Of a stretch of DNA of 12,499 nucleotides, positions 5,916-12,499 are shown one piece after another. The notes beneath the pieces were generated by a model that saw only the letters and a program-made list of their open reading frames with translations, did no database searches and was not told the origin of the DNA. This stretch comes from Eubacterium sp. UBA3720 (lineage in GTDB: Bacteria; Bacillota; Clostridia; Lachnospirales; Lachnospiraceae). Each line of letters begins with the position of its first letter. Within the stretch, counting starts at the first letter, position 1. A program made the translations under genes and the position numbers. Where the stretch lies: positions 1 through 12,499 of the forward strand of contig DFHP01000133.1 in the NCBI GenBank assembly GCA_002371335.1, written 5' to 3'.

Positions 5916-7868
5916 ATGAGCAAGACAAAAATGACAGTTGGACAGGCGATCGTCAAGTTCCTGAACGCGCAGTATATCGAACAGGACGGAAAAGTAGAGC
6001 CTTTTGTAGACGGTATTTTTACTATTTTCGGACATGGTATGGTAGTCGGTCTCGGACAGGCGCTGGCCGAGGATCCCGGCCATCTGAGAGTTTACCAGGG
6101 ACGTAACGAGCAGGGTATGGCACATGCGGCTATCAGCTACGCAAAACAGCATAACCGCAGAAAGATCATCGCCTGTTCATCATCCATCGGACCAGGCGCC
6201 GCAAACATGGTAACAGCAGCGCTGACAGCTACAATTAATAATATCCCGCTGCTTCTTTTCCCGTCAGATTCGTTCGCTACGCGTCAGCCTGATCCGGTAC
6301 TTCAGCAGCTTGAGTCTCCTGAAAGTCTGACGACGACAGCTTCTGACTGCTTTAAGCCGGTAGCGAGATACTGGGACAGGATCGCAAGACCTGAGCAGCT
6401 CATGAGCGCCATGGTAAACGCGATGCGTGTGCTGACAAATCCTGCCGACTGCGGTACAGCCGTGATCTCCATGCCTCAGGATGTTGAGGGTGAAAGCTTT
6501 GAGTATCCGGATTACTTCTTCCAGAAGAGGATACATCATATTCCGCGTCACTGCGCAGATGATTATGAGATCGAAAAAGCAGTTGAAATGATCCGTGCTT
6601 CTAAGAAACCTCTCCTGGTTTCCGGCGGAGGCGTTCGTTATTCAGAGGCCGGAGAGACAGTCATGAATTTCTGCCGTCAGTTCAATATTCCGGTATCCCA
6701 GACACAGGCAGGACATTCCGCACTTCCGGATTCCTTTGATCTGAACGTGGGAGGAATCGGTGTTACGGGTACATATGCGGCAAACGTACTTTGCAAGGAC
6801 TGCGATCTGATCATCGGAGTCGGCACAAGGTTTAACGATTTCGTCACAGGATCAAAATGGGTAATGTTCCAGAATCCTGATATTAAAGTACTTGCCATCA
6901 ATACATCCAAATATCATGCAGACAAGCTCGACGCGCAGAGCTGTGTAGGCGACGCAAAAGTAACTCTTGAAGCGATCGCGGCGAAACTTTCCGAGACAGG
7001 ATACAAGAGCGGATTCACGACAGAGATCGAAGATATAAACAAAGTATGGGCAGCAGAGAGACAGAGCGTTCTCGATGTTCAGTATCATGGCGAGAAGTTC
7101 GGCGAGGGCGGTTTCGTTCCATGTGTACCAAGCTGGACAGAGAAGATCATGAAAGATTACATCCGTGATATCGGCGGAACGATCACAGAGTCCAACGGTG
7201 TAGGTATCATCCGTGAAGTAATCGACGATGATGCGATCGTGGTTGCAGCGGCAGGATCTCTTCCGGCAGACCTTGAACGTCTCTGGGTAACAGATGCAAA
7301 AGATTCCTATAACATGGAGTACGGCGCATCCTGCATGGGTTATGAGATCGCAGGCGCGCTTGGATCTAAACTGGCAGCTCCGGATAAAGAGGTATATGCC
7401 CTGGTGGGAGACGGTTCTTTCATGATGCTGAACAGTGAGATCCCGACAGCAATTCAGGAAAACGCTAAGATAACGGTCGTAGTATTTGACAATACCGCTT
7501 TCGGATGTATTAACAACCTGCAGATGGGCAACGGCGTAGAGTCTCTTGCGACAGAAATGAGATATCGTAATGAGGAGACAGGCAAACTCGACGGCGCATA
7601 CTGCTATACAGATTTTGCAAAGGTAGGAGAAGGTTACGGAATGGTTCCGTTCACAGCCAAGACGCCTGATGAGCTTCGTGCGGCTCTTGAGGCAGCAAAG
7701 AAAGAGACAAAGTCCTGTATCATCGATGCGAAAGTCCTGCCGAAGACTATGGCTGAAGGCTACAATTCCTGGTGGCATCTCGGAGTTGCTTCTACAGCGA
7801 AGGATCCGGCAGTCATCGAAGCCAGAAAGAGAATCGATGACCACCTTGCAGAGGCAAGAATGTACTAA
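5916..7868 (+). CDS. iolD: 3D-(3,5/4)-trihydroxycyclohexane-1,2-dione hydrolase (ThDP enzyme)
   Basis: IolD hydrolyses the C-C bond of the inositol-derived cyclic diketone to 5-deoxyglucuronic acid, opening the ring. The 650-residue length fits IolD (about 640) and exceeds acetolactate synthases (about 550-600). The N-terminal pyrimidine-binding domain carries RVYQGRNEQGMAHAA with the cofactor-activating Glu65. A central Rossmann-like domain covers about 220-360 (KKPLLVSGGGVRYSEAG, IIGVGTRFNDF). The C-terminal pyrophosphate domain holds the ThDP motif from GDG at 498-500 to Asn526 in VVFDNTAFG. SWWHLGVAS near the C-terminus also fits IolD as I know it. ATG 5916 is preferred over TTG 5892 because AAGGAGG (5901-5907) lies 8 bases upstream. 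A long gap, terminator and repeat precede it, so it may be transcribed separately from iolG and the iolE-like gene. Its presence is the main reason for calling this an inositol module. Confidence 0.93.
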   Translation: MSKTKMTVGQAIVKFLNAQYIEQDGKVEPFVDGIFTIFGHGMVVGLGQALAEDPGHLRVYQGRNEQGMAHAAISYAKQHNRRKIIACSSSIGPGAANMVTAALTATINNIPLLLFPSDSFATRQPDPVLQQLESPESLTTTASDCFKPVARYWDRIARPEQLMSAMVNAMRVLTNPADCGTAVISMPQDVEGESFEYPDYFFQKRIHHIPRHCADDYEIEKAVEMIRASKKPLLVSGGGVRYSEAGETVMNFCRQFNIPVSQTQAGHSALPDSFDLNVGGIGVTGTYAANVLCKDCDLIIGVGTRFNDFVTGSKWVMFQNPDIKVLAINTSKYHADKLDAQSCVGDAKVTLEAIAAKLSETGYKSGFTTEIEDINKVWAAERQSVLDVQYHGEKFGEGGFVPCVPSWTEKIMKDYIRDIGGTITESNGVGIIREVIDDDAIVVAAAGSLPADLERLWVTDAKDSYNMEYGASCMGYEIAGALGSKLAAPDKEVYALVGDGSFMMLNSEIPTAIQENAKITVVVFDNTAFGCINNLQMGNGVESLATEMRYRNEETGKLDGAYCYTDFAKVGEGYGMVPFTAKTPDELRAALEAAKKETKSCIIDAKVLPKTMAEGYNSWWHLGVASTAKDPAVIEARKRIDDHLAEARMY

Positions 7869-7929
7869 TACTCAGATCTGAATAGACGTTATTAGTTTAA
7901 AAACGGCAGTAATTCAGTAAAACATATTT

Positions 7930-7986
7930 ATCCGGGCACGGCAGCAGCAATCCCTGTATATCAGTGTGCCGTGCCCGGATTCTTTT
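7930..7986 (+). terminator. Intrinsic terminator after iolD
   Basis: ATCCGGGCACGGCA (7930-7943) and TGCCGTGCCCGGAT (7967-7980) form a perfect 14-bp stem with a 23-base loop, followed by TCTTTT. The T-rich tail merges into repeat R1, copy 2, which starts at 7983. Confidence 0.85.
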
Positions 7987-8031
7987 ATCTCAGTGTGAGA
8001 AGACCCCCGCTTCTTAAGTGGCGGGTTATGA
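7983..8031. repeat. Repeat R1, partial second copy
   Basis: These 49 bases match 2938-2985 with only a few substitutions and one extra G. The inner hairpin is kept in altered form: CCGCTT with AAGTGG, where an A-T pair of the first copy becomes G-T. The right half of the palindrome (CACTGAGATAAA) seen in the first copy is absent, and the sequence diverges after TTATGA. It abuts the iolD terminator. Confidence 0.8.
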
Positions 8032-8032
8032 T

Positions 8033-8108
8033 TTGAAGTTCGCTCCCCTCAGGATTGAGGATCCGGGGAGTTGAAGTTCGCGGATTTTGTTTTTACATAA
8101 GTGTAAAA
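8033..8108 (+). promoter_or_regulatory. Structured leader of abfD with direct repeats around a hairpin
   Basis: TTGAAGTTCGC occurs twice (8033-8043 and 8071-8081), flanking a hairpin: CTCCCC (8043-8048) with GGGGAG (8065-8070), extended by GGAT (8052-8055) with ATCC (8061-8064). A second hairpin, TTTTACA (8091-8097) with TGTAAAA (8102-8108), ends immediately before the GAGGAGG ribosome binding site (8109-8115). No clear -35/-10 pair was found, although the iolD terminator implies that abfD needs a promoter here. Function is unknown. Confidence 0.45.
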
Positions 8109-8125
8109 GAGGAGGATGAACTATT

Positions 8126-9580
8126 ATGATGACAAGTGAACAGTATATTGAGTCTCTTCGCGGGCTTAATATGAAATTGTACAAATTCGGTGAAATCGTG
8201 GAGAATATCGTAGATGATCCTATCGTAAGACCGTCTCTTAATTCCTTTGCAAAGACATATGAGCTGGCTCAGGATCCGCAGTATGAGGATCTCATGACCG
8301 CAACATCTAATCTTACGGGAAAAAAGATCAATCGTTTTACGCATCTGCATCAGTCAACAGATGATCTTATCAAAAAAGTAAAAATGCAGCGTCTTCTGGG
8401 ACAGAAAACTGCAGCCTGCTTCCAGAGATGCGTAGGCATGGATGCCGCCAATGCGGTTTATTCATCCACATATGAGACAGATGAAGCCTGCGGAACAAAG
8501 TATCATGAAAACTTTGTAAAATTCTGGACAAAAGTACAGGATGAAGACCTTGCCGTTGACGGCGCCATGACGGACGTTAAGGGAGACAGAGGCCTTTCTC
8601 CTTCAAAGCAGGCAGATCCGGACCTGTTCCTTCATGTGGTTGAGAGAACGCCGGAAGGAGTTTATGTCACAGGCGCAAAGGCTCATCAGACAGGTTATCT
8701 GAACAGCCACTATGTACTTGTAATGCCTACAATATCCATGCGTCCCGGCGATGAGGATTACGCAATTTCATTTGCATGTCCTACAGATGCCGAAGGAATC
8801 ACACTGATCCTGGGAAGACAGTCCTGTGATACCAGAAAAACAGAGCAGTTCAATAATATAGATGTGGGAAATAAAACATACGGCGGTCACGAAGTGCTTG
8901 TGATTTTTGATCACGTTTTCATCCCGAACGATATGATATTCCTGAACGGAGAAGTTCAGTTCGCGGGAATGATCGTTGAGAGATTCGCAGGTTATCACCG
9001 TCAGTCTTACGGCGGATGTAAAGTCGGCGTCGGAGATGTCCTGATCGGAGCTACGCAGCTTGCAGTTGAGATGGCCGGATGTGCCAAGGCGTCTCATGTA
9101 AAGGATAAGATCATTGAGATGAACCATCTGAATGAAACACTTTACGCATGCGGCATCGCTTGTTCGTCGCAGGGCGCGCCTACCAAAGCAGGAAACTACC
9201 TTATTGACCTTCTTCTCGCCAATGTATGTAAACAGAATGTAACGAGATTCCCGTATGACATTGCGCGTCTGGCACAGGATCTTGCCGGCGGACTTATGGT
9301 AACACAGCCATCAGAAGCAGATTACAGAAATCCTGCAACGCATGACTATATTGAAAAATACCTTAAGGGCGTTGACAGCGTACCGACTGAACAGCGTATG
9401 AGAGTTCTTCGTCTCGTAGAGAATATGACCATGGGTACGGCTGCGGTAGGCTATCTGCCGGAGTCCATGCACGGAGCAGGATCGCCACAGGCCCAGCGTA
9501 TCATGATTTCCCGTCAGGCAAATATGGAACAGAAAAAAGCACTTGCAAAAGTGATCGCTCATCTTGACGAAGTCAAATAA
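8126..9580 (+). CDS. abfD: 4-hydroxybutyryl-CoA dehydratase / vinylacetyl-CoA delta-isomerase
   Basis: AbfD is an FAD and [4Fe-4S] enzyme that dehydrates 4-hydroxybutyryl-CoA to crotonyl-CoA by radical chemistry and isomerises vinylacetyl-CoA. The 484 residues match the family length. From memory, the cluster ligands in the Clostridium aminobutyricum enzyme are Cys99, Cys103, His292 and Cys299. Here Cys98 and Cys102 (CFQRC) and His291 and Cys298 (HRQSYGGC) lie at the same spacing, offset by one. Tyr295, Lys299, Glu256 (GGHEV) and Thr189 (HQTGY) also line up with active-site residues I recall. ESMHGAGSPQAQRI near 446-459 is a further family signature. The wider family includes 4-hydroxyphenylacetate 3-monooxygenases, but those lack the cluster ligands. 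GGAGG (8111-8115) serves ATG 8126; a second ATG at 8129 is possible. The CoA-transferase and dehydrogenase downstream confirm the pathway. Confidence 0.95.
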   Translation: MMTSEQYIESLRGLNMKLYKFGEIVENIVDDPIVRPSLNSFAKTYELAQDPQYEDLMTATSNLTGKKINRFTHLHQSTDDLIKKVKMQRLLGQKTAACFQRCVGMDAANAVYSSTYETDEACGTKYHENFVKFWTKVQDEDLAVDGAMTDVKGDRGLSPSKQADPDLFLHVVERTPEGVYVTGAKAHQTGYLNSHYVLVMPTISMRPGDEDYAISFACPTDAEGITLILGRQSCDTRKTEQFNNIDVGNKTYGGHEVLVIFDHVFIPNDMIFLNGEVQFAGMIVERFAGYHRQSYGGCKVGVGDVLIGATQLAVEMAGCAKASHVKDKIIEMNHLNETLYACGIACSSQGAPTKAGNYLIDLLLANVCKQNVTRFPYDIARLAQDLAGGLMVTQPSEADYRNPATHDYIEKYLKGVDSVPTEQRMRVLRLVENMTMGTAAVGYLPESMHGAGSPQAQRIMISRQANMEQKKALAKVIAHLDEVK

Positions 9581-9637
9581 TTGTTGATAAGGGTTGATCC
9601 TTTTCAAACCATTCATTTATATCTATTTTCTTTGTTC

Positions 9638-9669
9638 AGGGTCTTTTCGGCTTCGGCCGGAAAGGCCCT
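9638..9669 (+). terminator. TTCG-capped hairpin after abfD, possible terminator
   Basis: A 14-bp stem with two G-T pairs (arms 9638-9651 and 9656-9669) is closed by a C-TTCG-G tetraloop, an unusually stable cap. It is not followed by a T run (TGACATAAG comes next), so termination may be weak, or it may act as an mRNA 3' stabiliser. Confidence 0.5.
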
Positions 9670-9697
9670 TGACATAAGAGATTTTTCTTATTTTGCT
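9669..9697 (+). promoter_or_regulatory. Candidate promoter upstream of 4hbD
   Basis: A perfect TTGACA (9669-9674) sits at the end of the abfD hairpin. At 17 bases the -10 position reads TTTGCT, a poor match, with TAAA just after. About 170 bases of leader would follow, including a GCCGGA/TCCGGC stem near 9790-9819. The strong -35 box is the only solid evidence. Confidence 0.3.
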
Positions 9698-9870
9698 AAA
9701 TTTGGTACATAAGGAACATACCAAGAATCTAAAAGATAAATTCAGCCGGGTATGCTAACATAATAGTATAAAAAGAGAACGAAAAAAGCCGCCGGACGGC
9801 GAGAAAACCAGGATCCGGCTGCAGTCAGAGGTATGAAAAGAATAACACAGAATTAATTGGAGGAAAAACA

Positions 9871-10992
9871 ATGAAGGCGTTTAAACTTTATCCGGGAATC
9901 ACAGAGTATACAGAATTTGCAGATTTCGCCAGATCCGCATCACTGGGCAGGGATGATCTGATACTGACAAATGAATATATTTATAATCCGGTCATTTCAG
10001 ACCTTAACCTTGGATGCCAGACTGTTTTTCAGGAAAAATACGGCGTTGGAGAACCATCTGATGTCATGGTGGATGCGATCCTTGATGAACTCAGGAGCAG
10101 AAAATATAACAGGATAATCGCAGTCGGCGGCGGAACTATTATTGATATCGCAAAAGTCCTGGCTGTAGCAGCTTCCGGTGATAAGGTGGATGATCTTTAT
10201 GAGAAAATGGCAGATCTTAAAAAGGTACATGAGCTGATCATCGTTCCTACTACCTGCGGAACAGGCAGCGAAGTTACAAATATTTCTATCATAAACAGAA
10301 CTACAAAGGGCGTAAAACAGGGTATCGTTTCCACATCGATGTATGCTGATGAGGCTGCTTTGATCCCGGGAATGCTGAAGACGCTTCCTTACGGCGTATT
10401 TGCTACTTCTTCTATCGATGCTATGATCCATGCAGTGGAGTCATTCCTGTCTCCGAATGCATGTCCGGTCAGTGAGATGTTTTCAAAGGCAGCGCTTGAG
10501 ATGATCATCCCTGACTGGAAGAAAGCAGTTGAGAAGGGCGGAAAAGACGCATGGAAGGATGATGCTGACAGATTCCTTCGGGCTTCCAATTATGCCGGCA
10601 TCGCTTTCGGATATGCAGGATGTGCTGCTGTTCATGCTCTGAGTTATCCTATCGGATCTGTACATCATGTACCGCATGGCCAGTCGAACCAGCTTATGTT
10701 TGCCGATGTTATGAAGAAGTATCAGGAGAAAAAGCCGGTCGGCAAACTGAATGACCTGGAAGCTATACTGGCGCCTATGCTTGGATGTGATCCTTCTGAA
10801 GCCATGGAAAAACTTTACGGTCTGATGGATGCGGTACTGAAAAAAGATCCGCTTCGCGAGCATGGAGTGACAGAAGACGAACTTCCTGTTTTTTCACAGA
10901 ATGTTCTGGATACACAGCAGAGACTTCTGAATAATAATTATGTAGAGCTCAGCTACGATGACATCCTGGACATTTATAGAAAGGCTTTTTAA
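9871..10992 (+). CDS. 4hbD: Iron-containing alcohol dehydrogenase, probable NAD-dependent 4-hydroxybutyrate dehydrogenase
   Basis: The enzyme would reduce succinate semialdehyde to 4-hydroxybutyrate with NADH. The 373 residues are close to the Clostridium kluyveri 4HbD length. The dinucleotide-binding loop is AVGGGTIIDIAK (84-95), followed by VPTTCGTGSEVT (125-136), the family signature. The four metal ligands expected for group III alcohol dehydrogenases fall at Asp183 and His187 (DAMIHAVESF) and at His255 and His269 (VHALSYPIGSVHHVPHG), with the correct spacing of 4 and 14. The conserved extra histidine seen in FucO (AHPLG) is Tyr259 here. A GGAGG site (9859-9863) lies 7 bases before the ATG. 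The gap to abfT is only 29 bases, so the two are surely co-transcribed. A closely related reaction, such as malonate semialdehyde to 3-hydroxypropionate, cannot be excluded by sequence. Confidence 0.88.
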   Translation: MKAFKLYPGITEYTEFADFARSASLGRDDLILTNEYIYNPVISDLNLGCQTVFQEKYGVGEPSDVMVDAILDELRSRKYNRIIAVGGGTIIDIAKVLAVAASGDKVDDLYEKMADLKKVHELIIVPTTCGTGSEVTNISIINRTTKGVKQGIVSTSMYADEAALIPGMLKTLPYGVFATSSIDAMIHAVESFLSPNACPVSEMFSKAALEMIIPDWKKAVEKGGKDAWKDDADRFLRASNYAGIAFGYAGCAAVHALSYPIGSVHHVPHGQSNQLMFADVMKKYQEKKPVGKLNDLEAILAPMLGCDPSEAMEKLYGLMDAVLKKDPLREHGVTEDELPVFSQNVLDTQQRLLNNNYVELSYDDILDIYRKAF

Positions 10993-11021
10993 TACTGCCG
11001 GGAATATTGGAGGGATAGAAT

Positions 11022-12344
11022 ATGGAGTGGAGAGATTATTATAAAGAACATACAATGTCGCCGGAGCAGGCTGTAAGTATGATCCATGACGGCAACAGAG
11101 TTGTATTCGGACACGCTGTTGGAGAACCGATCGTTTTCCAGCGCACAATGGCAAGGATGGGAGAACAGTTTCACGATGTAGAAGTAGTCCATATGGTATA
11201 TCTCGGTTCGGGAGAGTATCTGAAGCCGGAGATGGCCGGACATTTCCGCCATAACGCATTGTTCGTAGGCGGTCCTGCCCGTAAGGCTATCGCCGAGCAC
11301 AGAGCCGACTATACGCCGGTATTTTTCTCCGATGTTCCGATTATGTTCAGAGACGGAACTCTGCCTGTGGATGTATTTGCGTTCACATGTTCCCCGCCTG
11401 ATGAAAGAGGTTATATTTCAGTAGGTCTTTCCTGTGACTACGGCTGGCAGGCGATCAAATCTGCCAAGATCGTTGTGGCTGAGGTAAACCCGAATATGCC
11501 GAGAGTTTTCGGTGAGAGCTTTGTACATGTTACGGATATTGACGCGTTCGTGCCTTCCTGGGAGCCGCTTCCGGAGTCAAAACCCGGAAAGATCACCGAG
11601 GAAGATACAAAGATTGGTAAATACATTGCTGATCTGGTAAGAGACGGCGACTGCCTCCAGCTTGGAATCGGCGCCATCCCGGATGCCGTTTGCAGCTTCC
11701 TGGGCGATAAACATGACCTTGGACTTCATACGGAAATGTTCTCAGACGGAGTCATACCTCTTCTGGAGAAAGGCGTTATTAATAACAGAAGAAAACAGCG
11801 CGATCCCGGAAAATCATGCGTGACATTCCTGATGGGAAGCAGAAAACTGTATGATTATGTGGATAACAATCCATCTATCAGGATGCTTCCGGTAGATATA
11901 TGCAATAATCCGGCAAGAATTGCCTGCAATGACAACGTGGTCTCCATCAATTCCTGTGTGCAGGTGGATCTTCAGGGCCAGGTATGCGCTGAAGCGATCG
12001 GACTTCGACAGATTTCCGGAATCGGCGGACAGATGGATTTTGTAAGAGGAGCAAACCTTTCAAAAGGCGGGCGTTCGATCATTGCCCTGCATTCAGCCAC
12101 AAAGGGCGAGAGTGAGTCAAAGATCGTTCCATGGATCACCAAGGGAGGTCCCGTGACCACAAGCCGCTGCGATGTTAACTATATAGTTACGGAATACGGC
12201 GTCGCTTCACTGAGAGGACAGACGCTCCGGGAACGTGCCAGAAGGCTGATCCGGATCGCGCATCCGAAATTCAGGGAAAGTCTTGCGGCTGAATATAAAG
12301 AGCGTTTCGGCGAAGAACTCCCCAGAGAGATCATTGAAGCCTGA
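11022..12344 (+). CDS. abfT: 4-hydroxybutyrate CoA-transferase
   Basis: This 440-residue class I CoA-transferase activates 4-hydroxybutyrate by moving CoA from acetyl-CoA or another acyl-CoA, through a glutamyl-CoA thioester. The catalytic glutamate of the C. aminobutyricum enzyme is Glu238; here LHTEMFSDG places the glutamate at exactly residue 238. Other family features are FTCSPPDERGYISVG (121-135), LQLGIGAIPDAV (212-223) and the C-terminal glycine-rich CoA region QISGIGGQMDFVRGA, then YIVTEYGVASLRGQT. The N-terminal half is AcH hydrolase/transferase N-like and the C-terminal half is the acyl-CoA binding lobe. GGAGGG (11009-11014) lies 7 bases upstream of the ATG. It follows 4hbD closely and is followed by a strong terminator, so it ends the 4HB unit. 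Related butyryl-CoA:acetate transferases are an alternative, but the exact neighbourhood argues for 4HB. Confidence 0.92.
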   Translation: MEWRDYYKEHTMSPEQAVSMIHDGNRVVFGHAVGEPIVFQRTMARMGEQFHDVEVVHMVYLGSGEYLKPEMAGHFRHNALFVGGPARKAIAEHRADYTPVFFSDVPIMFRDGTLPVDVFAFTCSPPDERGYISVGLSCDYGWQAIKSAKIVVAEVNPNMPRVFGESFVHVTDIDAFVPSWEPLPESKPGKITEEDTKIGKYIADLVRDGDCLQLGIGAIPDAVCSFLGDKHDLGLHTEMFSDGVIPLLEKGVINNRRKQRDPGKSCVTFLMGSRKLYDYVDNNPSIRMLPVDICNNPARIACNDNVVSINSCVQVDLQGQVCAEAIGLRQISGIGGQMDFVRGANLSKGGRSIIALHSATKGESESKIVPWITKGGPVTTSRCDVNYIVTEYGVASLRGQTLRERARRLIRIAHPKFRESLAAEYKERFGEELPREIIEA

Positions 12345-12380
12345 TATACAGGTTTAAGTACTAAAGAAGAACAGAAAAAA

Positions 12381-12424
12381 ACAGATCCTTCGTATCAGTA
12401 ACGGTACGAAGGATCTGTTTTTTT
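12381..12424 (+). terminator. Intrinsic terminator after abfT
   Basis: ACAGATCCTTCGTA (12381-12394) and TACGAAGGATCTGT (12405-12418) form a perfect 14-bp stem with a 10-base loop, followed by a T run to 12424 and preceded by a run of A. The symmetry means it could work in both directions. Confidence 0.93.
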
Positions 12425-12499
12425 GTTTCACAGGAAATTTCGATTACTTCCGGTGAAACACCCTCCGGGGGGATGCACACGCCGCACAAAGGAAGGCAG
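12418..12499. repeat. Repeat R2, copy B, cut by the window end
   Basis: This copy matches 5450-5532. GTTTCACAGGAA (12425-12436) pairs with TTCCGGTGAAAC (12448-12459) with one mismatch; the loop bases differ completely from copy A while the stem is kept. CCCTCCGGGGGG and GCCGCACAAAGGAAGGCAG follow nearly unchanged. As in copy A, the repeat begins in the T run of a terminator. Confidence 0.8.

Noticed and set aside
6852..7844. Long open frame (330 codons) on the minus strand
   Set aside because: It lies wholly antisense within iolD, has no family resemblance, is rich in Cys/Arg/Ile as expected of a complement frame, and has no ribosome binding site.
5916..7868. Acetolactate synthase large subunit
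   Set aside because: Same ThDP superfamily, but the length, the C-terminal region and the inositol-type neighbours fit IolD better, and no small regulatory subunit gene follows.
8126..9580. 4-hydroxyphenylacetate 3-monooxygenase
   Set aside because: The family is shared, but the four iron-sulfur ligands and the neighbouring 4HB genes fit AbfD.

Overview
The window looks like part of the chromosome of an anaerobic gut-type Clostridia, most likely Lachnospiraceae. The reasons are GGAGG-type ribosome binding sites before almost every gene, moderate GC genes separated by AT-rich gaps, intrinsic terminators, and a gene set typical of butyrate or propionate fermenters (EtfA, 4-hydroxybutyryl-CoA dehydratase, 4-hydroxybutyrate CoA-transferase, IolD). 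All genes lie on the + strand. No tRNA, rRNA, CRISPR array or transposase gene was seen.

Layout: (1) 2-676 is the C-terminal part of etfA, closed by a strong terminator at 703-734. (2) 961-1781 is a TIM-barrel sugar isomerase/epimerase gene broken by one frameshift near 1190. (3) 2017-2910 is an AraC-family regulator with a good promoter at 1922-1950. (4) 3141-7868 is an inositol-type module: a Gfo/Idh/MocA dehydrogenase (IolG-like), a IolE-like TIM-barrel protein and the ThDP enzyme IolD. (5) 8126-12344 is a 4-hydroxybutyrate module: 4-hydroxybutyryl-CoA dehydratase (abfD), an iron-dependent 4-hydroxybutyrate dehydrogenase (4hbD) and 4-hydroxybutyrate CoA-transferase (abfT). The published ligand and catalytic residues of these families are visible in the proteins.

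The likely chemistry is as follows. IolG, IolE and IolD would oxidise, dehydrate and hydrolytically open an inositol ring to a 5-deoxyglucuronate-type acid. The 4HB enzymes would reduce succinate semialdehyde to 4-hydroxybutyrate, activate it to the CoA ester and dehydrate it to crotonyl-CoA. An acyl-CoA dehydrogenase with EtfAB could then reduce crotonyl-CoA to butyryl-CoA. Whether the two modules form one route or are only neighbours cannot be settled here. The later inositol genes (iolB, iolC, iolJ, iolA) and succinate semialdehyde formation are not in the window.

The least explained content is between genes. Two families of palindromic, structured repeats alternate along the window. R1 is at 2938-3026 and 7983-8031; R2 is at 5450-5549 and from 12418 to the window end. 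The R1 copy before iolG is followed by a deeply folded leader (3032-3115) with two mutually exclusive stems just upstream of the ribosome binding site. This, with the repeat alternation, is the best candidate for something undescribed.
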